This document shows positions 9,985-22,600 of a stretch of 64,000 nt of DNA, one piece after another. The notes below the pieces were generated by a model. That model searched no databases, was not told the origin of the DNA, and saw nothing but the letters and a program-made list of their open reading frames with translations. Within the stretch, counting starts at the first letter, position 1. Each line of letters starts with the position of its first letter. The translations under genes and the position numbers were made by a program. The DNA is from Chamaecyparis obtusa (Eukaryota; Streptophyta; Pinopsida; Cupressales; Cupressaceae), in NCBI GenBank assembly GCA_027943335.1, contig BSBK01007856.1, positions 613,763-677,762 on the forward strand, written 5' to 3'.

Positions 9985-11777
9985 TATCATGATGGCTAAT
10001 AAAAATCCCAATGTACTCTATTATAGGCTTTACCTACATCGAGTTTTATGAGCACACCTCTTATTCTATATGTAGTGATAATGTGCAATGTCTTAGATGC
10101 AAGTATAATGTTGTCAATGATGTCCCTTCTAGGTGTGAAACCATTTTGCTCATCTACGATAATCATAACCATTAATATTTTAGATGGTTTGCTAGGGCCT
10201 TGGCAACAATCTTATATGTCATGTTATACAGTGAAATTAGTTGGTTGTTCGCAAAGGATTTGCAATAATTCTTCTTTGGAATTAACATTATTGTTGTGTT
10301 GTTGATATCTTTGACAAATTTTATCATTTTCTTGGTGGCCTCCACTAATCTCCGAACTTCTTCACCAATAAAGTGCAAGCATACCTAATCAAATTTGGTA
10401 GGCATCTCGTTTGGCTCTGTTTCCTTCTATGTACAAAGTTGAAACATTCTCACTCTAATCTCCTCAAATGAAAAATGAGCAAATAATGTTGATTCATTTC
10501 TCTTGTGACATATTGAGGAACACGGTCTAAGATAGAGCTATCCATTTCTTTTGATATTTAGTCTAAGCAACCAACAACTCAATGAAATGCCCGATTGTTT
10601 CCTATCCTATTGAATCTCAATCCATCATATACCTTTCATCCTCCACAATACACCATCCATGCAACTCCTTACTCTACATGCTTTGGTGGATGCATGGAAG
10701 AACTTTATGTTGGCATCGTCTGTTGTGAACCATATTTCCCTTGCTTTATCTTTCCAATACAAATCTTCTCAAGACAATGGTTATTCATGTATCTCTTTTA
10801 ATATCCTCTCTTTTGCATAATCATTGGCACACATTCCATTCCTAATAACTTCCTCATTTAGTATCTCCAATTCTATTTGTGTTTTCCTTTGCTAAAAATA
10901 TATTTTTGAAACATTTATTATTCCACCTTTTTAACTTATCTTTGATGAAAGTAATTTTTTTTTGTAAAATGATCACTTAATGTCTTGGAAATAAAGGCAC
11001 CTTCCTTCTCAAGCTTATCAAAAAGATTTGAGGGCCACCTTACATAAATTCAAATTTAAAGTAAAATTTGGTTGGTCTTTTTCCCATTCTAATGAGAAAA
11101 TAATATGATATGAATATCAACAGATTGTGCCCAAGTTAATGTGGTAATCAATGCTCATCCATCTCATACCAAGAAATAGTTTATCCAACCTTTCTAAAAT
11201 ATTAGTCAACCCTTCTTTGTGGTTGGTCCAAGTGTAATTCCCATTTTTGGTAATGCATTCTATCACTTAAATATTATGTATAAAGTTTTTGAGATCTATC
11301 ATAACCTAATTCACCATGTTGAGCCCACCAATTTTCTCATTTAGATCAAAGATGAAAGCAAAATTTATGCCCAACATAACTTTATTATTTCTTTATATCC
11401 TTGATATTTGAACACACCATATTCCAAATATTCAACATATCCTCAATTCTCACTAGGTTGTAAATATTGAGTAAAGGAAATTCAATATTAGAATTATTGC
11501 ACTTGACCAAACATTAGATCCAATAGTGATGAGATTCTAATATTTTAATATCCATATTATTTAGAGACTGCATATTGTCCAAACCACCAATTGGACTATG
11601 AGAATCCTAAAAGAAACCTATCCATTACTTACAATATTTGATACCTTTTTCTCCTAAAGAACTTATCTTTTTCTTGTTGTATTATAATGCATTCATCAAT
11701 CTGTCCATGTGACACTTGATCAAGTATCATTTGTTAGGGGCCCTTAGGACCCTAATATTCAAGGTAGTGATCTTCAT
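9985..11777 (-). pseudogene. L1-type LINE remnant (endonuclease and reverse transcriptase)
   Basis: Minus strand. At 11777 an ATG begins MKITTLNIRVLRAPNK, matching the MKIxSWNIRGLNxPxK start of plant L1 endonucleases. At 10380-10172 the RT fingers are seen as TTIMLIPKKN...ISLYNMTYKIVAKALANHLK (family: LIPK...PISLCNVxYKIIxKxxANRLK). Near 10000-10150 DEQNGFTPRRDIIDNI and IKLDVGKAYNRVHWDF match the L1 RT block with the first catalytic Asp (LD). The middle (10400-11700) is degraded by stops and frameshifts. The catalytic (F/Y)xDD block and 3' end are missing. An old, dead copy. Confidence 0.7.
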
Positions 11778-12139
11778 TATCCTCCAAGAAAGAACTTTAC
11801 TCCCTTTAATTTTAGTAGAATGTCCTTGATGTTTGCTAGGCTCTTCATAGTGGCTTCTTCCTCACTTTATAAGCCCTTTGTAGTGGCTTCTTCTTCCTAA
11901 TTTTGCTTGTTCGTGTCCCTCTCCTTACTTTTTGAGTCGTACCTATCACTATAGCCAATGATAGGCTGATGCATTTTGGGTTAGCCACCCCAAGTTCATC
12001 TATGTTGAAAACATCTCCTCCTTCAAGTATGCTACATCTAACTTTGTGAGTCCTTTCTCTTCCTCCCTATCCTATCTATTTTAATTGTCAGTTATCAACA
12101 TGGGTTCTTGTAATTTGATCCCAACATGTGAGTTTGTAC
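11778..12139. other. Unassigned stretch between the LINE and the copia LTR
   Basis: May hold the decayed ORF1 or 5' part of the LINE on the minus strand. No domain is recognised. A local duplication of the phrase TAGTGGCTTCTTC is seen near 11850-11892. Confidence 0.3.
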
Positions 12140-13362
12140 ATTGGGCACGTTAGTATAATAAGGAACTGAGAGAGTTGGGGAGGGGGGGGGGGGGGTGAAT
12201 CAATGCAATCAAAAATCTGATGCTTTTAACAATTATCTTCCACAATACCAACATGCAAATAAAATTATGACAATAAAGCATAATACTTGTAGAACATTCA
12301 CACATAGAACACTTGACACAAGATTTTTCCTATGGAAACCCTTGTTAGAGGGAGAAAACCATGTGTAGGGATGAATACCCACAAATTTCACTAGTGCACC
12401 ATGAAATATGCCCTGTTAGGAGTAATTACAATATCCCTTTTGAGGTTATACCCGATTAAGAGTATTAGTAGCCCAATTAAGAACTACAACAATCTTGTTA
12501 AAGACTACCATATCGAGGGATATAAAACTCCTAAGAGTTCACCTTGTTAGAGGATTTACACTTCATATCTAGTTAAAGATCATGCTTACCCTGTTAGGAG
12601 TGACCCTGTTAAAGTATTTAGCTTGCCAATTTGTTAGAATGAATAAGTAAAGAATGATTTGATATTTGCACTCAATGCATGACAGATCTAATCTATTCTA
12701 GATCAAACGTGTTGTTCAAATAACTATACAACCTATGCAGTGTCTTCAAAAAAATATGTCTATCACCACATACCATTGCAACATCATCCAAATTTTTCCT
12801 TAGCAATTTTTATAACCATTTATATACTTGTTCTAGGTCAGTGCTAGAACCCTAAAACCTTTTACAAGTCAGCCCTTAAATCCAACTTGAACATATAAGT
12901 GAGCATGCCAAAATTAAAAGTTGACATCCTTGATGTTAGCTCAAAATATTAAAACTCAAAAACATGTCGGCCAACCACTTATATTTGACCGCAACACCGA
13001 TCTAACCAACTGTATCCACCAAATCAATGTTCTTTCTACTAATTCCACTCAAATCTTTAATAACTCACTCAAATATTCAAACTAACTGATGTGATCATAG
13101 ATATAACTCAATATACCTTTGTAGATCATGTTTGTACAATTGCACACCTTAACTCAATCTCTAACTTCAAATTAGGTTGACTTTGTCTTGCTTACTGTCT
13201 CCTTACCGATTGACTAAACACTTATCACATCTTCAGTTTGATCCTCCAACACCATCGATAAATCTGATCTCTTGACATAAATAGAGCATGTTTCCAACAA
13301 TGACAACATCACAACACACTCATGTGACCAAAACACACATTGCCTTCATCAAAATTCCAACA
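12140..13362 (-). mobile_element. 3' LTR of SIRE-like copia element F
   Basis: On the minus strand it starts TGTTGGAATTTTGATGAAGG right after a polypurine tract, the usual start for SIRE/Maximus-type copia LTRs. The outer end is uncertain: TG at 12196, next to a run of 14 G (12182-12195), or somewhat further left. TGTTAGAG/CTGTTAGGAGT phrases recur at 12340-12610. There is no partner LTR in view. Confidence 0.55.
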
Positions 13363-13374
13363 GTCTCCCCCTTT
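13363..13374 (-). other. Polypurine tract of element F
   Basis: Minus-strand AAAGGGGGAGAC, immediately upstream of the LTR start TGTTGGAATT. Confidence 0.6.
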
Positions 13375-13599
13375 GGCATTGATGGTAACATAGGGAAAAA
13401 TTGACCAAGTGTCAAAAAGATAAAACTACACATAACACATAACTCCCCCTATGCTACTAACTCCACAATGATACATAAGTACTAAGAATTTTTCAAATTA
13501 CTAAAACTACTACTCACTAATCTCTCCCTTTGACAACAATGATAAAGGTGTTACAAAATATGTAAAAGGAAAACATTTATCTATCAAGAGTAGCATAAC

Positions 13600-14700
13600 C
13601 TATTACTTTATACTAAAAATCTCATGGAAATTAGTCTTCAATACTTTTCACTCATTGAGCCATGACTTGTGCAGATTTTCCATTATGAGTATATGTCTAT
13701 GAAGTAAAAATAAAAAGTCCTCCAATGCTTCCACTGAGTTTAATAGGTGAGGTGGTAAGGCTAGCTTAACTTCCTTCAAACTTTGTTGTACAATGTCTAA
13801 TTTAGGGATCAAAATGCTCTATAATTCCATCAAGTTTGCAAGTCTCATATTCTTCTCATCCCTATATTTCTTTAACTTCTAATTTATTTTTCCTACTTCA
13901 ACTCCAAAAGATGTAGCAGTCATATGAATGAGATCATAACTTTGTGACAAGACATTCAACTCCTATTGAGTTTCACCCTTTTTCTTCTCAAGATTATGCA
14001 TAAAATGAGAAATATTATAAACAATCTTCAATGTCTTACCTCCTTCGATTAATGCTTCCTTGATCTGGTTCACAACCAGTGTAAGAGTGTTCTTGTCTTG
14101 GTCAATGGACTGTGACAGTTTCTCTGATCTCTTCTTTTCATAGACCTTTTCTGCTCTATCAATTGCAACATCTTCTAGATTTTTAATCTCGTCACCGGTT
14201 TTAGTAATCAAGTATCCTAGTTTCTCAATTGGAGTTACTGCCTTCTCATCATACACCACATCTTGTACTATATCAACAATTATTTTTCTAGCTTTCACTA
14301 TGATTTTTCCCTCTTACTTCATCCTTTCCTTCTTGTCTTTGGACTTGATTGTCATTGCAAAATTTATCATGTGCTCTGGGCTCATTGTGCTTAATTCTAT
14401 TTTCCGCTTGATTGATAAGTCATCCTCATCAACACTCATCTTTGACAGCGAGAAAGGTGTTGCCTTTTCTTGTTCTTTCTTTGTAATTACTTCCTCTTGT
14501 TTCATTTGAACATCATTATCTGTGTCCTCATTTTATTCTCGATCTTCATGTTGATCATCTGTAGGAACATTCTCTTGTGCATCATCAGTCAATGATTGAT
14601 CAATAACCAAGTTTACTAGTTTGTTTCCTTTTTGTTCCTCGGGAATATCTTGATGCTCTTTAGATTCCTGTTGTTCTTATGCATCTATGGGCTCATTGTG
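13600..14700 (-). pseudogene. Env-like coiled-coil ORF of element F (degenerate)
   Basis: Two adjacent open stretches (14505-14314 and 14298-13963), continuing with stops to about 13620. The product is highly charged (Lys/Glu) with heptad-like Leu/Ile spacing, for example LSQSIDQDKNTLTLVV and VGKINxKLKKYRDEKN, which suggests coiled coils. It lies between where pol should be and the 3' LTR, which is where SIRE-lineage copia elements carry an env-like ORF of unknown function. No signal peptide or clear membrane segment is seen. RT and RNase H are absent, so the element is truncated on its 5' side near 14.9 kb. Assignment rests on position and composition only. Confidence 0.45.
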
Positions 14701-14889
14701 TATTAAAATCAAGGTAAGATCTAATACATCCTCCTTTATTTATCTCTTCTTCCAGTGAAAAACTTGAGGTAGGATCTAAACTCTAGGTGTCCTCCTCTAT
14801 CTTTCCTCCAATCACAAAATTCATGTCTCCCTTTTAGACCTTATTTTAAATGCCTTTTCGACCAAATTTTCCCTCTTATTTCATCATTT

Positions 14890-17090
14890 CTCCCCCTGAA
14901 CAATGCAATATCTCTTAGGATCTAGAGACTTTACATCAAAATATACACCCAAGGGTATAGGTTGACCTTGACATATACCCTAATGTTTGAATTTTGATTG
15001 GCCTTCGGCCAATGCAAGGTATTGTCATTTCCCGCTTCTCTTTGTCAACCTTCGTGAATCTAAGTCTTGAATCACTATAAAAGAAACCTAATTACTTTAT
15101 TTTGGAAAAATGGAATAAAAGTGCAAGGTGGACACCTCAATTTGATAACAATAAGTAATTTCAAGATGGAATCCCCAATTTGATGACATCCATTGAAGCA
15201 AGGGTTGGCTATTGAAGACTTCATTCAAGTATTCCAATCAAGCATTTACAACTTAAAACATGAATTCAAGACATTATCATGGAGTTTCAAAGGGATTATG
15301 AAGATGGCCAGGAGTACTTTAGTTGTTGGGGGCTTGGTATGCTTTCCATGTTATTTTCAGATCTATTCTTTTTTGCTTCATATTTACACATTTGCATGCA
15401 TTCAAACACATATTGTTTGCATTTACATGCTAGGGTTTCACTCTCTAGGGTTAGATCTTGGCATTTAAATTTACATATCTCTTTGTATTCTACATACACA
15501 TTCTTAATTCACGAGCACTACACACACATTACATTTCCTAACAGCCATTTTTGGAGTCAAAAATCACCAAAATGGGGGGGGGGGGGGGGGGTTGACTAAG
15601 GCAAACCCCTATATAGCCACCCACACACACACACTCTATCAGACTTGTAGGTTTCATAATATAGGTTGATATTGCAGACCTGAGGACCTTTTTTGGAGAA
15701 CTTCCCATGTCTATCTGTCATTCTGAGTTCTGACACTATTAGGTATAGATCAAGGTCAACCTATACCCCGATTTTTGCAATACAAGTTTTAGTGACAGAT
15801 CTGGGAAGCCATATAGTAGATCTCTAGGGCCCAATTCTAGTATTTGAGTCTAGAATTCCTAGGTATAGGTCGAGGTTGACGTACACCCAGTGGGTTGATC
15901 TATACTTGGCTTAGAATAGAAAGTTGCTCAAATTAGATTTGTAGGTCTTTGGTAGTCCAGTTCATAAAATAGGTCATTGTGAAGCTCCGGTGGGCATAAA
16001 ATCAGTCTTACTTATCTAGATCATATTTGCAATATCTCTATTATCTTTCATCCTTTTCATACATTGAGAATCAACACAAAGTCTCCAAACCCACAAGATT
16101 GAGGTCTTGTGCTTTTGCCCTATCTTCTTGTCTAATTTGTGGGAAATGACCCCTTTGTGTATCATCCCCTACGCAATCCACTAAGATTTGGTGAATGGTC
16201 CACCATAGAATTGCTCACCATTTCTTACAATACACCCCCTAACCCAAAAATGCGATAAAATTTCAAATACGACTTCTTGGGAGAAAACAGATAGCCTAAC
16301 GACAATAATTTTTATTTTAAAAAATTAAAAACTTGCATAGGCCCAACCAAGCACCAAAAGCACTCTAATGAGCAAGGGAAATGCAAGCAAATATCTAATA
16401 ATTCATTTGCAACAAAATAAGAAGTGTTAAAATAAAGAATTGAGAGAGAGCCAAGATGTCCTACCTCATAAACATGTTGAAAACCCAAAAATGAGAGAAA
16501 TAAATCAATACTTGTTATATGCAGGCAAAAATCTTGACAAATCATAGCAATCCCTCCATAATTCCAATGAGCCTCTACCTACAAAAATCGGATGCCCAGA
16601 TAAATCCCATCAAGAAAAAGAGTGAATTTCTCCAAAGAGGATGGAGAAAATCCATAAAATCCCAAAAATAGAGAAGTGGGTAAAAGAACTAACTTCTAAA
16701 TTATAAAGCCTTTTTGAAAAAGTTGATTTTCCCCAAGTAAAATAAATCACTTAACCCAAAACAAAACTCCCAAGACCTCAATGAATTAATTAATTGAATT
16801 CCCACAATTGGACTTCACCCAATGCACATTTGCTAGCAATATAAATAATCAACAATGAAATATATCAATTAGCATATATATTAAAATACAATATAAATGA
16901 GACTGCTACTGAATACATAAAATGCACATACAATTGATGGTCTAAACAATATACAACAAAATCCAGGCTCTTGCCTACACAGTGACCGAAAGATAATAAT
17001 ATAAATCAAATACATTGTTCCATCTAGGAATGATATTAGCTAAGTATGCAAAATGGCCAGTTTAACTATGTCTTGGATAAAGACATGCTC
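14890..17090. other. Unresolved repeat-derived region with palindrome family and G18 tract
   Basis: No coding domain is recognised. It holds a TATA-like TATAAAAGAAA at 15076, a run of 18 G at 15574-15591, a CA-rich run near 15620, and three copies of a near-palindrome around GGTATAGRTCAAGGTC (14953, 15744, 15861). The 15180-15600 part resembles LTR/leader sequence of a plus-strand element, but I cannot set LTR ends. 16000-17090 is AT-rich with nothing identifiable. Confidence 0.4.
14953..15906. repeat. Dispersed near-palindromic GGTATAG...CTATACC motif
   Basis: Copies at 14953-14978, 15744-15769 and 15861-15886, with a half copy at about 15894-15906. The second copy reads GGTATAGATCAAGG then TCAACCTATACC, which is close to its own reverse complement. 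Confidence 0.55.
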
Positions 17091-17094
17091 AAAC

Positions 17095-18863
17095 CTACAG
17101 CTTGGGTGGAGTTAATGTTTGGTACATGTTCACTATAACATGCACACATAATATCGATATGTCAAAGGGATAGGGACAAACCTCCTTGAATTTGAAGGCC
17201 TTGCTCTTTGTTCTAGCTTTTAGCTCTTTAAGAGCATTCTTCATCTCTTCCCACTCGACATCGATCGATGTTGGAGTGGGTACTCCCATTGGAAAAGGAT
17301 CTAATGGTGCTAGCGAAAAGGGATGATTTTGAGGTGGATATTACGGAGTAGGATATGGAGATTTCCCAGTAGGATAGGCAGATTGGAATGGATGTTGGGT
17401 GATGGTTATTGGGGAGGATATTGTTGCTGAGGTGCGAGAGTGTATTGTTGTGGAGGATATGAAGTGGATTGTTGCTTTTGGGGGATGATGGGATGTTGCA
17501 GTTGTGATGGGTAGGATGATGCTTGTTGTTACTATGGAACAATAGGATGTTGTTGCTGTTGCACTGGGAAGTGTTGCTACGATGGAGGAGGTTGATGGAA
17601 TGGTGCAACTTGCTGATAGGATGGTCCTTGGTGCACTTGGCTAATGTAGGCGGGATGCATTCCTACATTGCTTAGGGGTGGAATCGATGTTGGGAAGCTG
17701 GTGATAGGAGGTGGTTGCATAAGGTAGCTGGCAAGGTGAGATGAACTCTTCTCTTGTGGTGGAAGTACTACTTGAGATGTAGTGGGTGGCACAAATAAAT
17801 AGTTGGTGTATGAAGGAAAGGATGAATCTAGCAGAGGTTGTGATTGTTGATGTTGCACTGCTTGAGGAAAAGTGGCTTTTTGGTTTGCAGGCATGGATAT
17901 GTGAGATTAGGTAGGTATGTCTAAGGCTTGCATTTCTTCTTGAGTGAGGCCCCAATGAGAATTGGTTTGTGGCGAGATTTGTGATGCGGAGAATGTTGAG
18001 AATGAAGATGTGGGGATTTGTGATGTAGATGGTGGATTCTGAGACCCCATGGAGGGTATCCCCATTGTGAAAGTAGCTTGATGGGCTTGTGTATTGGAAA
18101 TGAAAGGTGGAAGTGGAACATATGATTGGGAAGGGGAAGGAAATTCTTGAGTGGCCCATGAAAAAGGTGATGTTGATGTGGATGCTTATTGAGAAAAGGA
18201 AGGAAATGATTGTGTTGCCCTCGGAAAGGGTGATGCTGATGTGGAAGTTTTTTGGGTAAAAGAGGGAAACATTTGTGTTGTCCTTGGAAATGGTGATGCT
18301 GCTTGGCTCATGGATGGTGGAGGAATTGCTTATGTAGTGGATTGTGTAAGAGGTGGCAGTTGATTTTGTGCAAAGCTTTGGGCTTCAGTGATGGCTTGAG
18401 ATGCCATAGAAGATAATGGTGTTCCCATAATGGAAAATGGAGTGGATTGTGTTGCTACTTGTGTTGTAGGACTTGCAAAGATGCTTTGTGGAAGATGGGG
18501 AATGGATGAGGATTCCTAAGATATGTGCAAGTTGGGATCAGGGGTGTGTTGGATCATGGGAGTATAAGCTTTTGTTGGGATATGGATGCTTTTTATGGGG
18601 ATGCGAGGTTGGAGATGTGGTGGAATGGGAGTACCTTCTTGTGCAAAGTTAGCCAATATGGCTTGTCAATTCTGATCAATAAGTGCACTTACTATTTGTG
18701 CATGCCCTAGATGGCTCATGAATGTTTCCATGGAAAATGAAGTGGGGGGTCCGTTAGGATCATCTCATACATTCTCAATTTTTAGGATTTGTGGATTGTA
18801 GCTTACCATCGCGCTAGTAGGATTGTTAGGATTAGACGAACTAGTGGCCAGGTTGGCATCCAT
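17095..18863 (-). pseudogene. Pro/Gln/Ser-rich Gag of gypsy element D2 (truncated)
   Basis: Minus strand from an ATG at 18863 (MDANLATSSSNPNN). A low-complexity N-terminal region of more than 400 residues is rich in Pro, Gln and Ser, with recurring SPFPRATQSFPSF-like blocks near 18150-18300 and QQQ/PPQ runs near 17450-17560. After a frameshift between about 17590 and 17290 it continues as VEWEEMKNALKELKA and then KFKEVCPYPFDISI. The CPYPFD box precedes the capsid core in Tat/Ogre-type gypsy Gag; compare CPNPIDKS in element B. The match stops at about 17150, so the core and pol are missing. At least eight stops are present. It is a relative of D1. Confidence 0.55.
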
Positions 18864-21028
18864 ATTCCTTCTCCTCTTGGATCACATCTCGGCAAGCATG
18901 GAATGTAGATTTAAGGATGAAAATGCAGATGTTGGGTGGATGCAAGAACTCTAAGGATGATGGATGCAGATCTAAAGAATCTCTAAAGATGGTGGATTTC
19001 TAGGATATGATGCACAGACTTGGATCAACTTAAGGATGGTGAGATGCTAAATTATGGTGGGATGTTGGATTTGGATCGAGGAGATGATGGATGATTGGTG
19101 GAAGATGATAGAGTATTACTAATTATAATGAGTCAAATGAGTTGCTTTCTTCTTGATGTAGGATCAAATAGGATTGGATTTTCAACCTAGGATAGACTAA
19201 TGATCTCCGACTGACAAGATTCTTATCAATGCATGCCAATCTCTTTCTCGAGATGATGAGACTTACAAGGACAAGTATGGATTCCCTAGACAATGCTCTG
19301 ACAAAGGATGGAGATTCTTTATCTAGGATAAGGATTTGAAGAAACTCAAAGGATAAGACACTAAGTGTTTGGGATTGGGTTTACTAGATTTGGTTCAAGG
19401 ATGGTGGGTTTTTTACTTGCATGTTGGATTCTGGGATTTGGATCAGGATGAAGGATAATGACAAGGATTATGATTTGTGGATTGCTGATGGAAAGATGAT
19501 GAAAGGATTACTGAATGATGCTATTTATAAGAGGATGACCTAGATGCAGCTAAAAAGGGATGACTTGTGATGCAACTAAGAAGATGTCAAAAAATGTAGC
19601 TAAGGATAGATGGTGATGCAATGATGAGTCTAAGGATGATCTAGAATGCAATGGATGTTGAGATAGGATAGTGAGATTCTAAAGGAATGGTGTATATATG
19701 GCAGGGCCAAACTAGTCTTCGCTCTCTAGGTTGATATAGAAACGATTAACCTAGAACCGGTATGCAAACTGTTTCACTCTAGCCTTATAGCCCACATTAT
19801 CTAGTTTCTCTTGATACTTCTCTTCTACTTGGATTGCCTCTAGGATGGGTTGGTGATCTTTTAGGTGTCTTTCTATAATCTTCTTCTCTTGATAGACTCG
19901 GGAATTGGGAAGCTTAGCTTTCTTATGTTTGGTCAAATTGGACATAGCTTTTGGCAATTGGATTGAATCAAGGTTCTTGGGTATCTGATTTTGAAGGACC
20001 TTTTCTGTGAGGATGTTTGAAAGATTTTGATCAAGCTTTGGCTCAATTTTGATGTCTCCAATAAAAAATGATAAACTTAACAAAGAAACTCTGAAAAAAA
20101 TCCCAACAAAGGACAAAGAAACTTTGTGGGATACAAGCAAATGATTTACCACTGAATCTGATAATGCTTCCGAAAGATGTGTATGTTTTGACAGATGTTT
20201 GTACTGAGTTTGTAACTTCAAAAACACTTCAAGAAGAACTACCTAAGAGAAGGCTAGTATCAAAATCTTTGCCCACAACTTGATACCCCTAAAAGGGATA
20301 CATATGGTGAGTGTTTTAAGGTGATATGGGAAACCACAAGGATCGATCATTGCACAAAGATTCTGATACCTTCAGGAGTAGATCAGGAAGCCTATGATTT
20401 GACAAGTGTCTAATTAGGTCCGTGGTATCCTTCCAATCGGTTTGTACATGTGTGACTCACTTAAGAGCCTAGTTGACTATGCCAAAATAGTAGGGATATT
20501 GACCTACCTCAAGCTACCATCAACACACATCGCCTGAGCTTAAGGGATGAAGCGAGAGTTTTCTCAACACTTTATTTCTATACTGGTTGAGGAAGTACTA
20601 GTTTGAAGTCGTTCTCCAAAGAGGAAGTTCTTTTCTCTCTGGACAAGCTTCTCTAGAAGTAAACCAAGTGAACTCGTCCAAATTCAACCTTTTTTTACGT
20701 CACTTAGATTTAAATGGGATTCACAAAAATATGAAAAATCCTAAAAACACATCATGAAGAGTTCATTTTCCAATTTGATTAAATGTGCTTTTATGCTATG
20801 ACCTTCAAACACATATAATTTAGGATGCAAAGTTCATTCCTTGAAAACAAAATTTCCTTTTAAAAAGATTTGCAAGATTTTTTTCCTTTTAGCATTCAAG
20901 ATTTTTTGCTTTCTAGGACTAAAAGAATGAAGTTTTCTTTGATTTCCTTTTGTTCACTCAAGATTGAATGTGATTTAAAACTTAAATGAAATAATTGATT
21001 TTGATTTGGTTCATCCTTTAGAGAGAGG
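18864..21028 (-). other. Leader of element D2 (truncated by copia C)
   Basis: Positions 20220-20960 align with 1385-2260 of the D1 leader, for example CGGTTTGTAC...GTGTGACTCACTTAAGA in both. Similarity ends near 21000, exactly where the LTR of copia C begins. D1 has another 1.1 kb of leader before its PBS, so the rest of D2 probably lies beyond C, right of the window. A 158-codon open stretch at 19751-20227 is charged and Lys-rich but matches nothing I know. 18870-19700 is G/A-rich with many GGATG/GATGATGG phrases. Confidence 0.5.
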
Positions 21029-21622
21029 TGCTACACTCAACTTAACTTCATACTACAAAACCACGAGGGCATTAGGATAATCCAAACAAAGGAGAAAGAT
21101 AATGACATATTTGTAAGAATTTACCTAAGGCAAGGAATGAAAATGCTAAGATCTAGAAGCTCAAAGAATAGCAAAATCAAGAGAGACAAAATGATATGAT
21201 TCTTAATTTAATGGATTCAATAATGATCAATAATCAAATGATAATAGATGTATACAATATAGATGTATCTGAATATATAGGAAATGCATGATAACTACAA
21301 TATATACAATAGATAAGCCATCAACCACACTAGGTGGAATCACATGTCCACTAAAGGTGGATCATCCTCCATTGTACAATGAAGTATGTGCAAACATGTG
21401 CAATAATTAGAGGATGATAATGTGATAAGAGAACCTAAGGTGGATCTCACACATGAAGTGGAAAAATATAACAAGTATCACCACCTTAAGTGGAATTCTC
21501 CTACACCATGTGCTAAAATAGGATGCGAACTCCTAGGTGTCTACAATGCAAACTACTATATAATGCATTATCCTAAGTAAGCTCAAGAAAAGTGTAATTA
21601 GGAATATTTAATTACACCAACA
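21029..21622 (-). mobile_element. 3' LTR of copia element C
   Basis: Plus-strand ends TGCTACACTC...CACCAACA. On the minus strand it starts TGTTGGTGTAATTAA directly after a G-rich polypurine tract. About 594 bp. The inner edge is good. The outer edge is set by TG and by the end of D2 homology. It contains repeated CCACCTTAGGTGG-like phrases near 21330-21500. Confidence 0.55.
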
Positions 21623-21637
21623 CCCCCCCCCCCTTAA
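21623..21637 (-). other. Polypurine tract of element C
   Basis: Minus-strand AATTAAGG followed by a G run, next to the LTR start. Confidence 0.6.
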
Positions 21638-22600
21638 TTGTAACTTAGGGGTATGCACTTAAACTCACAATGCTAGATGATAATGTAAAATAGGTCCCGA
21701 GTATTAGGCCATATTAGGTACCCATGTACAATATGCAAGTGCAAAAAAAAGTAATGCAATGCATTCTCTCATAAAAGTGGAGAAAGGGAGAAAACCTCCC
21801 CTCAAAAAAGAGATATGAATACATAAGAGAAATATCAAATAATTATGAGAAGGAAAAAGTCCCATATGAGGAGAAAGAACCCCCCCCCCATAAGAGAAAA
21901 GAAGAGAGACAAGGTAGGCACCCCTCAATGTAGAATGTACATCAATGATAGACACTCCAAGATGAATGTAGAAGTTTATCCATGAATGGTGAACAATGTT
22001 CCTCCCCTTAGTAAGAAACAATAGCGTAGGTATATAAGAGATGCCTCCCCAATCTAGAGGAAGAAACCTCAAGATGTATGGTGTCTCTGAAATCTACTCA
22101 CTTGTCCTCATGTCGATACTGAAGGTCGTCCCTTCCAAAATTATTGAAAAGAATAATTAAGTATTGAATGAGGATGAATGTAGAACATTTTCCAAACAAC
22201 CAAGTGTCTCCCCTAAAGATAAATAGATCTCCTCCAACTATAGTACATAAGGATCTGTAATCACATCAACCTTGAAAGATTGATCACATGGAGAATGGAG
22301 AAGAGGGTCATAGTGTTCCCTCATAAGAAATGAAGAAGGATCATCCTCATCAAAGAGAATATGTATATCATCAATGATGTCTGCCATATCTACAATGTAG
22401 GACTCCACAAACAAACTTGCAATGTCTATCAAGTAGTCATCCCCTTATGTTGTATCTGTAAGACAAGGAATACATAATTATACTAAATCAAATGGATCTA
22501 TCACTCAATCAATGTATATATGTAGAAACTATTGATGTTGTAACCTTGTCCTTTGACTATTTGAAGGATCCCTCACAAGTGAACCTATTGAATCAAGAGT
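21638..22600 (-). other. 3' region of copia C, RT/RNase H missing
   Basis: Between the integrase/linker and the PPT, a copia element should carry about 2 kb of RT and RNase H. Only about 1 kb is present and no RT motif is seen in any frame. A 64-codon acidic open stretch at 22238-22432 and a 122-codon Phe/Leu-rich one at 21704-22072 match nothing known. It is probably an internally deleted, non-autonomous derivative. Confidence 0.45.

Noticed and set aside
15574..15591. Run of 18 G as a G-quadruplex or assembly artefact
   Set aside because: A single homopolymer cannot be judged; plant LTR and leader sequences often contain such runs, and length may be a sequencing error.
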